From: Allochromatium palmeri
Lineage (GTDB): Bacteria > Pseudomonadota > Gammaproteobacteria > Chromatiales > Chromatiaceae
DNA: 64,000 nt
Assembly (NCBI RefSeq): GCF_009720725.1
Contig: NZ_WNKT01000009.1
Location: 1-64,000, forward strand
Direction of reading: 5' to 3'
This document shows positions 42,233 to 52,252 of the stretch, piece after piece. Both the position numbers and the translations under genes were made by a program. Position 1 is the first letter of the stretch. Each line of letters starts with the position of its first letter. Below the pieces are notes generated by a model. The model did no database searches, had not been told where the DNA came from, and worked only from the letters and a program-made list of their open reading frames with translations.

Positions 42233-43279
42233 TCAGAGTTGCGGACGCGGTGTGGCGGCGGTCTCAACCGGCAGTTCCGGATACAGGATCTGGGGTGCCA
42301 CGCCGGTAAGCGACGTGAGGAAGGCGACGATCCGGCCTGCCTCCTCGTCGCTGAGTTCGGTGCCGAGCTGCGCCGTGCCCATCACGCCCACCGCCTGCTT
42401 GAGATCCCAGACCTGACCGGAGTGGAAATAAGGTGCGGTCAGCGCGACGTTGCGCAAGGGTGCGGCGCGGAAGACGTATTCATCCGAAGCCGAGTGCGTG
42501 ACCTCGAAGCGACCCTTGTCCGCCGGCGGCAGGATGTCGGCCCCAGGGCGCTTGATGAGTCCAAAGGGGAAATAGTTCTGTCCACCGACGTTGACGCCGT
42601 TGTGACAGGCCGTGCAGCCACGATCGACGAACAGTGCCAGTCCGTCTTTCTGCTCAGCGGTCATCGCGGTGTCAGCCCCCGTCATGAAGCGGTCGAAGGG
42701 CGCACCAGGCGTGACCAGCTTGACCTCGAAGGCTTCGATCGCTTTGACGACGTTCTCGAAATTGACGGGATCCTCCTCGCCGGGGAAAACGTCGCTGAAC
42801 CAGGCCACATACTCCGGCAGGCTCTTGAGCGTGGCTACGACCTGCTCGGGCTTGTTGGCCATCTCGACCCCGGCCTGGATCGGTCCCTTGGCTTGTTCCT
42901 TGAGGTCGGCCGCGCGTCCATCCCAGAACTGTGCCCGGTTGAAAACCGCGTTGTAGACGGTCGGCGCATTACGCGGTCCCTTCTGCCAGCCGTGACCGAC
43001 CGAGGTCGGCAGATTGTCGTCACCGCCCATCCCGAGGTTGTGGCAGGTGTTGCAACTGATAAGCCCGCTGGCCGACAGACGCGGCTCGAAGAACAGCTTC
43101 TTGCCGAGCTGGACCTTCTCGGGGGTGACCGGATTGCCGGCCGGATCGGGTGCCGTCGCCGGCAGCGGGGCCAGTCCGGCCCGCGCGGCCTTCTCGCGCA
43201 GTGCCTGGTCGTCGGCCAGAGCGCTGCCCGACAGCAGCAGTGCCAGTGAAATGACGGTTGTCAGGGGCGAGCGTTTCAT
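42233..43279 (-). CDS. Di-haem cytochrome c peroxidase (CcpA/MauG family)
   Basis: A 348-residue periplasmic enzyme with a signal peptide (about 1-22). It has two haem c motifs, CNTCH (76-80) in the electron-accepting half and CTACH (about 219-223) in the other, plus the family segments FWDGRAADLKEQA and VALTAPYFHSG. It reduces hydrogen peroxide to water using electrons from small cytochromes. It follows a Crp/Fnr-type regulator gene by 27 bases, and a fragment of its 3' end recurs at 36790. Confidence 0.92.
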   Translation of the reverse strand: MKRSPLTTVISLALLLSGSALADDQALREKAARAGLAPLPATAPDPAGNPVTPEKVQLGKKLFFEPRLSASGLISCNTCHNLGMGGDDNLPTSVGHGWQKGPRNAPTVYNAVFNRAQFWDGRAADLKEQAKGPIQAGVEMANKPEQVVATLKSLPEYVAWFSDVFPGEEDPVNFENVVKAIEAFEVKLVTPGAPFDRFMTGADTAMTAEQKDGLALFVDRGCTACHNGVNVGGQNYFPFGLIKRPGADILPPADKGRFEVTHSASDEYVFRAAPLRNVALTAPYFHSGQVWDLKQAVGVMGTAQLGTELSDEEAGRIVAFLTSLTGVAPQILYPELPVETAATPRPQL

Positions 43280-43306
43280 GCAGGAACTCCTTTGCTTGTG
43301 CTGAAT

Positions 43307-44026
43307 TCAGGGCCGCTGCGACCCCAGGGTACCGATCGAAACGGGTCCGGGTTCGAGCGCGTCGGTCAACTCGGCGATCTCCGAAAGTGCACGCGGGTCG
43401 AGCACGTTCACCAGGCTGCCGTCCATGCGGATGATACCCTGCTCGCTGAGCGATTTGATGACACGCGAGAAGGTCTCGGGCTGTACCGACAGACGCGAGG
43501 CCAGCACTCCCTTGCGCACATCGAGTTCGAGTGACGGCGCCCCCGACGGCAGACGCGAGGCGAGATAGCGGGCGACACGACTGGTCGCGGTGTGCAGGGT
43601 CAGGTCATCGATCTCGCCAATGAGACCGCGCAAACGCTGGCTCAACGCGCCGAGTAGCACGAAGCAGGTTTCGACCGATTCGCGCAGCATGGCGGCGAAA
43701 TCCGACGCATCGATGGCGATCAGCTCGGAATCGGCCAGCGCCGCCGAGCAGACCGGATAGCGGGGGGCATTGAGAAACATCAGCGCCTCGGCAAAGGTCT
43801 GGCCGGGGCTGACGATCTCGATCACCTTTTCAGCACCCTCGGGCGAGAGGCGGAACAGCCGCATCTGGCCCGAGAGCAGTAAATAGAAGCGGGTAGCCGG
43901 GTCGCCCTGATTGAAGAGCAGTTGCTCGGCGTTCAGTTTGACGCGGCTCGCGTGCCGAGCGACCCGTTGGAGCTGGGCCGCTTCGAGACGCGAGAGCAAC
44001 GGCGCACGACGCAGTTCATCGATCAT
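43307..44026 (-). CDS. Crp/Fnr-family transcription regulator (Dnr-like)
   Basis: A 239-residue regulator with a cyclic-nucleotide-type sensor domain (about 1-140) and a helix-turn-helix whose recognition helix reads VQPETFSRV. This keeps the E..SR pattern that in Fnr contacts TTGAT half-sites. It lacks the N-terminal cysteine cluster of Fnr, so it probably does not sense oxygen through an Fe-S cluster and may sense NO or another signal via the beta-roll. It is transcribed ahead of the peroxidase gene, its likely target. Confidence 0.87.
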   Translation of the reverse strand: MIDELRRAPLLSRLEAAQLQRVARHASRVKLNAEQLLFNQGDPATRFYLLLSGQMRLFRLSPEGAEKVIEIVSPGQTFAEALMFLNAPRYPVCSAALADSELIAIDASDFAAMLRESVETCFVLLGALSQRLRGLIGEIDDLTLHTATSRVARYLASRLPSGAPSLELDVRKGVLASRLSVQPETFSRVIKSLSEQGIIRMDGSLVNVLDPRALSEIAELTDALEPGPVSIGTLGSQRP

Positions 44027-44125
44027 GCAAGCGGTTTCCCATCACTGGTGTGTCTGGATGACGCTGATCGGACAACCAAACCGCCCATGACGATCGACAC
44101 CGGACGCCGCTCGCAGACCCTCGTC

Positions 44126-45139
44126 TCAATCCTGCTGATGATAACTCAGGATGCGCTCGACCTCGTTCTTGGAGCCGAGGATGACGGGCACGCGCTGATG
44201 CAGGGATTCGGGCTGGAGTTCGAGAATGCGCTCGGTGCCGGTGATCGAGCCGCCGCCGGCCTGCTCGACGATGAACGACATCGGATTGGCCTCATAGAGC
44301 AGACGCAGCTTGCCGCCTTGTCCCTTGGCCTGCATCTTCGAGTCCATGGGATACATGAAGACGCCGCCACGGGTCAGGATGCGGTGCACCTCAGCGACCA
44401 TGGAGGCGATCCAGCGCATGTTGAAGTCCTCGCCGCGCGACCCCTCCTTGCCGTCCAGGCACTCCTGCACATAGCGCTTGACCGGCGGTTCCCAGAACCG
44501 CATGTTGGAGGCGTTGATCGCAAACTCACGGGTGTCGGCCGGGATCTGCATCCTGGGGTGAGTGAGGATGAACTCGCCGATGTTTTGATCGAGCGTGAAG
44601 CCGTTGACGCCATTGCCGGTGGTCAGGACCATCATGGTCGAGGGGCCGTAGAGGGCATAGCCGGCCGCGACCTGCTGGGTGCCGGCCTGGAGAAAATCGC
44701 GCTCGGTGGCCTCCTCGCCGCCACCCGGACAGCGCAGGATCGAGAAGATGGTGCCGACCGAGACATTGACGTCGATGTTGGAGGAGCCATCGAGTGGGTC
44801 GAAGGTCAGCAGATACTTGCCGCGCGGATACTTGGTGGGGATGGGATAGATCTCGTCCATCTCCTCGGAGGCCATGGCCGCCAGATGTCCGGCCCATTCG
44901 TTGGACTTGATGAAGACCTCATTGGAAAGCACATCGAGCTTCTTCTGAGTCTCGCCCTGGACATTCTCGGTTTCAGCGCTGCCCAGGACGCCGACCAGGG
45001 CGCCGTGGTTGACCATGTGGCTGATGACCTTACAGGCCGTGACCACATCGTTGAGCAGCGAGGTGAAATCACCGGTAGCGCCGGCGATGTGGCGCTGCTC
45101 CTCGATGATGAATTGGGTCAGGGTGGTGCCGTTGTGCAT
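44126..45139 (-). CDS. fbp: Class I fructose-1,6-bisphosphatase
   Basis: A 337-residue enzyme that removes the 1-phosphate from fructose 1,6-bisphosphate, as needed for gluconeogenesis and the Calvin cycle. The metal-binding motif [11 protein letters not shown] is intact, as are GVFMYP and the GGGSITG segment. The start is ATG 45139 because GAGGAG lies five bases upstream; the frame also has an ATG at 45163 (24 bases more). A dedicated Calvin-cycle cbb cluster is not present around it. Confidence 0.96.
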   Translation of the reverse strand: MHNGTTLTQFIIEEQRHIAGATGDFTSLLNDVVTACKVISHMVNHGALVGVLGSAETENVQGETQKKLDVLSNEVFIKSNEWAGHLAAMASEEMDEIYPIPTKYPRGKYLLTFDPLDGSSNIDVNVSVGTIFSILRCPGGGEEATERDFLQAGTQQVAAGYALYGPSTMMVLTTGNGVNGFTLDQNIGEFILTHPRMQIPADTREFAINASNMRFWEPPVKRYVQECLDGKEGSRGEDFNMRWIASMVAEVHRILTRGGVFMYPMDSKMQAKGQGGKLRLLYEANPMSFIVEQAGGGSITGTERILELQPESLHQRVPVILGSKNEVERILSYHQQD

Positions 45140-45317
45140 ACTGCTCCTCGTCTCGAAATTCAATCTGAAGTATTGTTTTGTCGGCTGTGCAGTATAAGGC
45201 CCTTAGCGGCCAGACAGAAACCCAAGCGTGCGTCTCAAGGAACAGCGAGCGTATGGCAGATGCATGTGTGTACTTTCCGATGCGATCCATAGGGATATAC
45301 TTGAGCTCTCGTCCTGA

Positions 45318-47534
45318 GTGAACGCAACAGCGGCACAATCGCTCCATCTCTTGCCATCGGTACCTCGACTCGAATCCATGCCAGTGTATGCCGCGATGCC
45401 CGATCATGACGAAACCCGCTCACCAGACGATTCGCTTGGTCTCGACGTTCAACCCACGGACGCGCGAGGTTTGGCGCATTACGCCAATATCGTTGCGGCC
45501 CTGCCCGATCGCATCGCCCTGGTCGATCGCAGCGGTCGACTGCTGACTGCCAACGTCGCCTTTCTCCAGTCCATTGGTCGCCAGCTGGATGACGCCATCG
45601 GCCAGCCCTTCATGAGTCTGTGTGGCGAGAGTCCGCTCACGACCCTGCTCTACCACCATCTCAGCGCCTGTCTCGATCAGGCGCAAACCATCGTCGAGGA
45701 CTGGCTCGAAACCCGTGAGCACGATGAGCCGCGCCAGCATGAAGTCCGACTGCTCCCCTGTCGTGACGCCCAGGGAGAACTCGTCACCGGCATCGTCATC
45801 GAGGTGCGTGACGTAAGCGCCATTCGCGATGTCGAGCGCCGTCTGCTGCAATCGGCCGCCGTCTATGCGGCAACCTCCGAGGGCGTCCTGATTACCGACC
45901 CGGCGGGGATCGTGGTCGCCGTCAACACCGCCTTCACTCAGATCACCGGGTATGCCGAATCCGAGATCCTGGGACAGAAACCAAGCCTGCTCAACGCCCA
46001 ATGGCATAGCCAAGGCTTCTTTATCAGCCTGTGGCGGCGCCTGCTCAGACAGGGAGCCTGGCAGGGCGAGATCTGGAACCGGCGCAAAAATGGCGAGATT
46101 TACCGCCAGCGCCTGACCATCCGGCGCGTGCTCGATCAGCGTGGTCGCCTGGTCAATTTCGTCGGTCTGTTCGCCGAACGCACGGCCTCCCCGGAGACAC
46201 CGCGCTTGGCCGAGCATCTGATTCATTACGATGCCCTGACCAAGTTGCCCAACCACCTGCTGTTCGAGTCACGTCTGGAGCATGCCATCGAACTCGGTCG
46301 GCGTAAGGAATCGCTCCTGGCGCTCTTTATCGTCGATCTGGACCATTTTTCGCACATCAATTCCAGTCTCGGCTATCAGATCGGTGATGATCTGTTGCGT
46401 ACCATCGGACTCAAGCTGCGCGAGACGATCCGCCCTTCAGATACCCTGGCACGCTTGCGCGCCGATCAATTCGCGCTGCTGTTCGAGGATATCGAGGACA
46501 GCGACGAGGTGCCCCAGATCGCCAACCGGCTCAAAACGCTGATGAGCAAGCCGATCTGGATTCGTGGCCATCAATTGCATGTCAGTTTCAGCGCCGGCAT
46601 TGCCCTGAGCACCGAACTGCTGGAGGATCGCCGGGCACTCCTGACCAATGCCGAATCGGCCTTGAGGCAGGTCAAGCGCCGGGGTGGCAATGGGTTCCAG
46701 ATCCTGTCGAGCGCACCGGAGCAGGTCGCGCGCGAGCACCTGCAACTGTTGGCGCGACTGCGTGCGGCGCTCGGTACATCTGAAATCCAGCTCCAGTACC
46801 GTCCGAGCATGGACATGAGCACGGATGGCCTCGATGCGGTTGCGGTGTCAATGCATTGGGAGCTGCCTGAACTGGGCCTGATCACACAGGAGCGGCTGCT
46901 GGCGCTGGCCGAGGAGAGTGGTTTGATCCTGGAACTGGGCGACTGGGTGCTCACCCAGGCCTGCCGGCAGGTCCAGGACTGGATCGACCGTGGGCTGACG
47001 ATCAAACGGCTGGCCATTGAGATCAGCGAGGCGCAACTCACGCGCGGTGATCTGGCGCGCACCCTGGCCCAACGTCTGGAGGATTATCCAGCCGTTGCCA
47101 CGCGCCTGGATCTGGAGTTCAGCGAGCGACTCCTCGTCAAGCACCGCGAACAGATCGCCGAGGTCTTTCAGGGGTTGAACGAACTGGGCATCGGCATCTG
47201 TCTGAGCGAGGTCGGTATCGGATGGACCGCGCCGGCCTTACTGCAACGACTGCCGATCCGTGGGCTTAAAATCCATTCGAGTTTCATCGAGGCGCTGCCC
47301 AATGCCCATCACGAGCTAGCCGTGGTCGAGGCGCTGATCGCCATGGCGCAAGCCCTGGGGTTAGAGATCAGCGCCGATGGCGTGCGCACCAAGGATCAGC
47401 AATATCAGCTGCTCAGCATCGGCTGTCTGAAGGCACAAGGGGATCTGTTCGGCGAGCCGCTGAGCGCGGCCCAGTTCGAGTCCTGGCTCAATCCACCGCC
47501 GGCACTGAAACAGCCCGCGCCGCTCAGTAATTGA
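45318..47534 (+). CDS. PAS-PAS-GGDEF-EAL protein with degenerate active sites
   Basis: A protein of up to 738 residues with two PAS domains (about 35-155 and 160-275), a GGDEF domain (about 300-460) and an EAL domain (about 470-725). The cyclase motif reads RADQF (381-385) instead of GGDEF. The EAL triplet reads AVS (509-511), DDFGTG is SEVGIG, KID is KIH and EGVET is DGVRT. Neither cyclic-di-GMP synthesis nor breakdown is expected. It may act as a receptor or protein scaffold for motility or biofilm control beside the flagellar genes. The start could be GTG 45318 or ATG 45378. Confidence 0.87.
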   Translation: MNATAAQSLHLLPSVPRLESMPVYAAMPDHDETRSPDDSLGLDVQPTDARGLAHYANIVAALPDRIALVDRSGRLLTANVAFLQSIGRQLDDAIGQPFMSLCGESPLTTLLYHHLSACLDQAQTIVEDWLETREHDEPRQHEVRLLPCRDAQGELVTGIVIEVRDVSAIRDVERRLLQSAAVYAATSEGVLITDPAGIVVAVNTAFTQITGYAESEILGQKPSLLNAQWHSQGFFISLWRRLLRQGAWQGEIWNRRKNGEIYRQRLTIRRVLDQRGRLVNFVGLFAERTASPETPRLAEHLIHYDALTKLPNHLLFESRLEHAIELGRRKESLLALFIVDLDHFSHINSSLGYQIGDDLLRTIGLKLRETIRPSDTLARLRADQFALLFEDIEDSDEVPQIANRLKTLMSKPIWIRGHQLHVSFSAGIALSTELLEDRRALLTNAESALRQVKRRGGNGFQILSSAPEQVAREHLQLLARLRAALGTSEIQLQYRPSMDMSTDGLDAVAVSMHWELPELGLITQERLLALAEESGLILELGDWVLTQACRQVQDWIDRGLTIKRLAIEISEAQLTRGDLARTLAQRLEDYPAVATRLDLEFSERLLVKHREQIAEVFQGLNELGIGICLSEVGIGWTAPALLQRLPIRGLKIHSSFIEALPNAHHELAVVEALIAMAQALGLEISADGVRTKDQQYQLLSIGCLKAQGDLFGEPLSAAQFESWLNPPPALKQPAPLSN

Positions 47535-47537
47535 GCC

Positions 47538-47561
47538 GGCTGGACGGGCCGATGTCCAGCC
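47538..47561. terminator. Hairpin between convergent genes
   Basis: An 8-bp perfect stem (GGCTGGAC with GTCCAGCC) with an 8-base loop lies between the end of the PAS-GGDEF-EAL gene and flgL, which converge. It is a good candidate for a bidirectional terminator, though the T-rich tail is short. Confidence 0.55.
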
Positions 47562-47577
47562 ATCAGGCCCACTGGTT

Positions 47578-48855
47578 TTAGAGGAAATCGAACAGCGAGA
47601 GCCGGCTGGTCTGGGTGTAGGTCTGCTGGGCGGCCTGGAGCACGGTTTGCTGGAGCTGAAAACGGCTGATCGCCTCGGCGTAGTCGAGATCCTGAATATC
47701 GGACAGGGTGCTGTTGAGATCCACCAGTCGCTCGTCGTTGAGTTCGGTCTGGGTGTCGACCGTATCGAGCCGCAGACCGACCGAGGTCCGAACCTCGTTG
47801 ATACGGTCCAGACCTGAGTCGAGGTTGCGCAGGGCCATGCTGGTGGCCTGCGACAGGCTCTCGCGGGTCGTATCGTCGGTGGCGGGCGTCTCGAAAGCGG
47901 TGGCGATGTCATCGAGCGTCTTGAAGATACTGACCTGGGTGATAGGGCGCGAGTAGATCTCGTCGCCATCAGCCGGCTCGGTCGGCGGCGTGGTGTTCGG
48001 AACCGTCAGGGTGACACGCCGGCCCGCAAAATCGATCGGCTGGTTGGCGACATAGGGACCACCGATGAGTGCGCCATTCTGGTCCTTGACCGAATTGCCA
48101 TCGAGGTCGAGCACCTTGTACATCAGGGTTCCGCCGTCGTCTTCGAAGCGGATACGGAACGTCTGGCCGGCGCTGTTCAGGGACCGTTGTAGATCAGCGA
48201 CCTCGGTTTTGAGTTCGACCCCAGGCGTGCCATTGAGACTGTTGCCGGGCGCCAACACTGACTCGGTCAGCAGACCGCTGCGCTCCGGGATGTTCATGAA
48301 GACATGAGCGCCAGTGTCCCCGGTGGCGATACGGCGGTTGCTGGTGATGTCGACCTCGCGGACAGACCCCGGCCCCTCGGCGCCGACATAGGTGATCTGC
48401 CCCTCATCGCCGACGACAAACGGTTGGCGCTGCGAGCGCGTACCGGCGAAAAGATACTCGCCATTGGCATCCTCGCTGTTGCCCAGATCGAGGATGTCCT
48501 CGCGTAGCTGGCGAATCTCGCTGGCAATGATCTTGCGGTTCTCGGGGTTATAGGTGTCGTTATTGCCCGCGACCACCAGTTCGCGCACGCGCTGCATGGC
48601 ATTACCCAGGGCGACGAGTTGCGACTCTTCATATTCGAGCTTGGGCTTGGCGTAGTCGGTGTTGCGCTGATACTGCTCGGTGGTCTTGATAGCGGCCTTG
48701 AACTGCACCGATTGCGTGGCTCCGCCCGGATCATCGGCGGGCGTCAGGATGCGTCGGCCCGTGGCCAGCTGCAGGCCGGTCTTGTTGAGCTTCGACTGCG
48801 CGCCCTGCATGGCCGAAAGACCCGACTGAAAGATCTGGCTGGTTGAGATTCTCAT
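47578..48855 (-). CDS. flgL: Flagellar hook-filament junction protein FlgL
   Basis: A 425-residue junction protein that connects the hook to the filament together with FlgK. The conserved N-terminus (MRISTSQIFQSGLSAMQGAQ) and C-terminal helix (YAEAISRFQLQQTVLQAAQQTYTQ, then LSLFDFL) flank a variable middle. It is the last gene of the flgB-L run. No flagellin gene follows in this window. Confidence 0.93.
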   Translation of the reverse strand: MRISTSQIFQSGLSAMQGAQSKLNKTGLQLATGRRILTPADDPGGATQSVQFKAAIKTTEQYQRNTDYAKPKLEYEESQLVALGNAMQRVRELVVAGNNDTYNPENRKIIASEIRQLREDILDLGNSEDANGEYLFAGTRSQRQPFVVGDEGQITYVGAEGPGSVREVDITSNRRIATGDTGAHVFMNIPERSGLLTESVLAPGNSLNGTPGVELKTEVADLQRSLNSAGQTFRIRFEDDGGTLMYKVLDLDGNSVKDQNGALIGGPYVANQPIDFAGRRVTLTVPNTTPPTEPADGDEIYSRPITQVSIFKTLDDIATAFETPATDDTTRESLSQATSMALRNLDSGLDRINEVRTSVGLRLDTVDTQTELNDERLVDLNSTLSDIQDLDYAEAISRFQLQQTVLQAAQQTYTQTSRLSLFDFL

Positions 48856-48879
48856 CGGCTCACATCCTCCAAGTGCGCC

Positions 48880-51042
48880 TTAGCGACGCACTGCATTGAG
48901 CAGGGTATCGAACATGGTACTGGAGGTCGCGATCACCTGAGCGGCGGCCTGATAGGCTTGCTGGAAGCGCATCATGTTCGCCGCCTCCTCGTCGAGATTA
49001 ACTCCCGAGAGTGCCTCGCGTTGCTGCTGCGCCGATTCCAGCAAAGCCTCGCTCGAATCACGGCTGATCTGAGCACGACGCGTCTGGGTTCCGACGTCGG
49101 CGAGCAAGGTGTTGTAGCCGCCCTGGAGAGTGGTTTTCCCTTCGATGAGACGCTCACCCTGGATACCGGCCATCTCCAGCATATTACGGTTGTCGCCCGG
49201 ACGATCCTTGCTGAGTTCGACCGTAAACAGATCACCCGCTGCCGGCGTGCCTTGAAGATCCATCTCCCATCCTGGACCTGTGATGGTGGTAACCGGCGGT
49301 TGAGTCGTCGCAACCGGGAAGTTGTCGACCTGGATATCGATCACCGTACCCGTGCCATTACTGGGCGTGCCCTGGACCTTCAGCTCCCAGCCATTGGCCT
49401 GGATGGTGGTGGTTCCTGTCGGGTCGAGCGCGAAGCGCTCCTCACCGACCACGAACTGACTCTTGGCCGTGTCGAAGGTCACGGACACGGGCGTCGACAG
49501 ATCGGCGTTCTCGGCGTCGAGTACGCGGAAAGACTCAACCTTGGCCGATCCGGCATCCGTGCCATAGCTCGGCGTCAGCAGATCGAAGCCGTCTCCCGTC
49601 GCGTTGCCCACCACGGCGGCGGGCAGATAGGTCTCCGGCGTGGCGGGATTGGCTGGATCACTGCTCATGCGCAGGTCGACGGGTCGAGCATCGCCCGTGT
49701 TGCTCGTCTCGGCCAAGGCACCCGAGATCGCGGCGATCTTGGCCGGATCGGTCATGGCCATCTTCAGGTTCGTGGCAGCGAAACGAGTCGGCTGGATCAA
49801 CCAGGCATCACCACTGGTCGCGCCGGCGAGATCTGTAGTATCGATGCTCAAGCCATCGGCAAGCAGGATGTTCGAGTCGGTCGCATCCGTGTCATAGGGG
49901 ACAGACGTATTTTCGGGCAGGCGTAGCAATTGAAATCCGCTGTCGGTTTGACGCAGCCGATAGTCGCTGGGGGGGAGCTGGCCGACATCCTCAATCGTTA
50001 CGTCCGGCATAGCGTTGACGCTATTGCCGATGGCTGACCTGACCATGACGTTCGGCAACTCGAAGATGTCAGTGCCCAGTTCCCCGTTCAGATCCAGGCC
50101 AAGCCGGTTCTGTTCGTTGAATCGGGTTGCCAGGTTCAGCGCGGTGAGACCCAACTCGTTCTGCGCCTTGTCGAGCAGATTGGTCCGGGTCTCCAGTAGA
50201 CCACCGACCTCACCGCCAGTCACGAAACGGGTGATATTGATCGGCTGGCTGTTGCTTGCCGTCGTTGTCCTCAGACCGATATCCCAATTGACGGGATCGC
50301 CGGACAGATTCGAGAAGGTCAGTTCGCTGGCATTACCACCGAGCACCAGCGCCTGCCCATTGCCAATGAAGACACTGACGGAGCCATCGTCCTGCGTGCT
50401 GAGCGAGACGTCGACCTTTTCGGCCAGATTTCTCAGAACGGTGTCACGCCGATCGAGCAGGTCGTTGGGCGGAGATCCGGCCGTGGATCGAGTAGCGATC
50501 TGTTTGTTGAGATCGGCGACGGATTTGGCGTATTGATTGATCTCCTCAATGGAGGTTCCAATCTGCCCATTGACCAGACTGCGCTGTTCGGAAAGCCGTT
50601 CATTGATCGACTCGAAACGCCCCTCCAGTGTCTCAGACTCGTTGAGCATCACCATGCGCGCCGGAAGCGCCGTTGGGTCGCTGGCGACGTCCTGCACGGA
50701 GGCAAAGAAGTTCTCGAGCGTCGGTGCCAGCCCGGTGCTTTGATCCGCCAGCAGGTTATCGATGCGCTCGGCGAAGTCCGCACGCGTCGTGGCATTGGCA
50801 TTGGTGCTCAGACTGGTGCGCAGTTGCGCATCAATCCACTCGTCCTGGAGCCGCCGAATGCCGGAGATCTGGACTCCCTGTCCCACATAACCCGGACCCA
50901 GCCGCTGTGGATTGTTGGTCGTCAGTTCGACCCGCTGACGGCTGTAACCCTCGGTGGCTGCATTGGCGATGTTGTGGCTGGTCGTCGCCAGGGCGCGCTG
51001 GAAGGCCAGCAGACCGGTGACGCCGGTTCCCAAGACGCTCAT
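48880..51042 (-). CDS. flgK: Flagellar hook-associated protein FlgK
   Basis: A 720-residue junction protein. The N-terminus has the rod-hook-type helix pattern (LLAFQRALATTSHNIANAATEGYSRQRVEL) and the C-terminus ends in GVNLDEEAANMMRFQQAYQAAAQVI. The middle is expanded relative to Salmonella FlgK (about 550 residues), with extra beta-rich segments. It is followed by flgL after 24 bases. Confidence 0.95.
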   Translation of the reverse strand: MSVLGTGVTGLLAFQRALATTSHNIANAATEGYSRQRVELTTNNPQRLGPGYVGQGVQISGIRRLQDEWIDAQLRTSLSTNANATTRADFAERIDNLLADQSTGLAPTLENFFASVQDVASDPTALPARMVMLNESETLEGRFESINERLSEQRSLVNGQIGTSIEEINQYAKSVADLNKQIATRSTAGSPPNDLLDRRDTVLRNLAEKVDVSLSTQDDGSVSVFIGNGQALVLGGNASELTFSNLSGDPVNWDIGLRTTTASNSQPINITRFVTGGEVGGLLETRTNLLDKAQNELGLTALNLATRFNEQNRLGLDLNGELGTDIFELPNVMVRSAIGNSVNAMPDVTIEDVGQLPPSDYRLRQTDSGFQLLRLPENTSVPYDTDATDSNILLADGLSIDTTDLAGATSGDAWLIQPTRFAATNLKMAMTDPAKIAAISGALAETSNTGDARPVDLRMSSDPANPATPETYLPAAVVGNATGDGFDLLTPSYGTDAGSAKVESFRVLDAENADLSTPVSVTFDTAKSQFVVGEERFALDPTGTTTIQANGWELKVQGTPSNGTGTVIDIQVDNFPVATTQPPVTTITGPGWEMDLQGTPAAGDLFTVELSKDRPGDNRNMLEMAGIQGERLIEGKTTLQGGYNTLLADVGTQTRRAQISRDSSEALLESAQQQREALSGVNLDEEAANMMRFQQAYQAAAQVIATSSTMFDTLLNAVRR

Positions 51043-51120
51043 GGCTTCACCCCGTTCGTCGTTGATTCATGATGGCTCTGCCGTGGTTCCGATACGCCAA
51101 GATCGGCTGGAGCGCCTGGC

Positions 51121-52245
51121 TCAGCCCTTTGCTGGGGTATCGGCTTGGGCGGCGGAAACTTGAGTCTCGCTCTTGGTCTGTGGTGTGGCCGGTGACTCGA
51201 TAGCGGCACCGATCGCCAGCACCCGGTCGCGAATACCCAGGATCTTGTTAGCATAGCGCGGATCCGTGGCATAGCCGGCCTTTTGCAGACCACGAATGAA
51301 CTCCTCGCCGGTGCGGCTATTGAGTGCCTCGCCATAGCGCGGATTGCGCTTGAGGAAGGCGACATAGTCGACAAAGGAGTCAGCCGGGGTCTCATAGGCG
51401 CGAAATTTGGCTTGCTCGCGCTGCGCCACACCGTTGCGGTATTCCAGCGTGCCCACGCCGACGCTGTCGCCCTTCCAGCTCCGATCGGCCTTGATGCCAA
51501 AGAGATTGAAGCTGCTATTCCCATTGGCACGGCGCGGGATGTGTTTGCCCCAGCCGGTTTCCAGTGCGCTCTGCGCCAAGAGCACGCTGGTATCCATGCC
51601 CAGGATCTCGGCGGCCTGCTCGGCATAGGGTTTGAGATAGGCGACGAACTCCTCGGCATTGCGCGGCGGCCAGCGTCCTCCGCCGCTGACCAGGGTCGAG
51701 CGGCCGACACGGGCTCCCGTGGTCGTCGTCGCACTCGTCGTCGCGGCGCCGGCGGATGTCTCGGACGGATTCGCCACCGCGTCCACGGGCTTGGAGTCGG
51801 TCTTCTCGACCGCCGCCTCGATCTGGCGCCGCTTGAAGCTCTTGAGCAACGGGTTGCGCTCTGGAACCGTCAGCGTGGCCGGATCGCGCTCGGCGCGTCC
51901 CTCGTTGCTCAATTCGGGCGCCAGCTGACGCAACAGCGCCTTGCGGATACCCAGTCCATCGCCCTCGCTCAGGACGGTGGCGATCTGCTGATCGTAGAGA
52001 TCCTGATAGAGCTGGGTTTGGGCCGAGTCGAAGAGTCCTCCGCCGAGAGTGGTCGAACGCATCTGTTTGAGCATCTGCCCGACCAGGAGCGATTCGAAGG
52101 CACGCGCGGCCGCTTCCAGCCCCTCGGCACCACCGTCACGCGCGACTCGCGAGAGTCCCTGATAGGCGTTCGGGTCCGCAACCAGTCCAGCCGTCGACGG
52201 CTGACTCGAACCCAAACCCAGTGATGAGGCGCTGCTGGAGAGCAT
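51121..52245 (-). CDS. flgJ: Rod cap / peptidoglycan hydrolase FlgJ
   Basis: A 374-residue two-domain protein. Residues about 30-110 are the rod-capping domain (AARAFESLLVGQMLKQMRS). A Thr/Ala-rich linker follows, then a glucosaminidase-type muramidase domain (about 210-350) with the catalytic glutamate in QSALETGWGKH. It opens the peptidoglycan while the rod is built. The gene is followed by flgK after 78 bases and preceded by flgI. Confidence 0.94.
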   Translation of the reverse strand: MLSSSASSLGLGSSQPSTAGLVADPNAYQGLSRVARDGGAEGLEAAARAFESLLVGQMLKQMRSTTLGGGLFDSAQTQLYQDLYDQQIATVLSEGDGLGIRKALLRQLAPELSNEGRAERDPATLTVPERNPLLKSFKRRQIEAAVEKTDSKPVDAVANPSETSAGAATTSATTTTGARVGRSTLVSGGGRWPPRNAEEFVAYLKPYAEQAAEILGMDTSVLLAQSALETGWGKHIPRRANGNSSFNLFGIKADRSWKGDSVGVGTLEYRNGVAQREQAKFRAYETPADSFVDYVAFLKRNPRYGEALNSRTGEEFIRGLQKAGYATDPRYANKILGIRDRVLAIGAAIESPATPQTKSETQVSAAQADTPAKG

Positions 52246-52252
52246 GTCCGGC

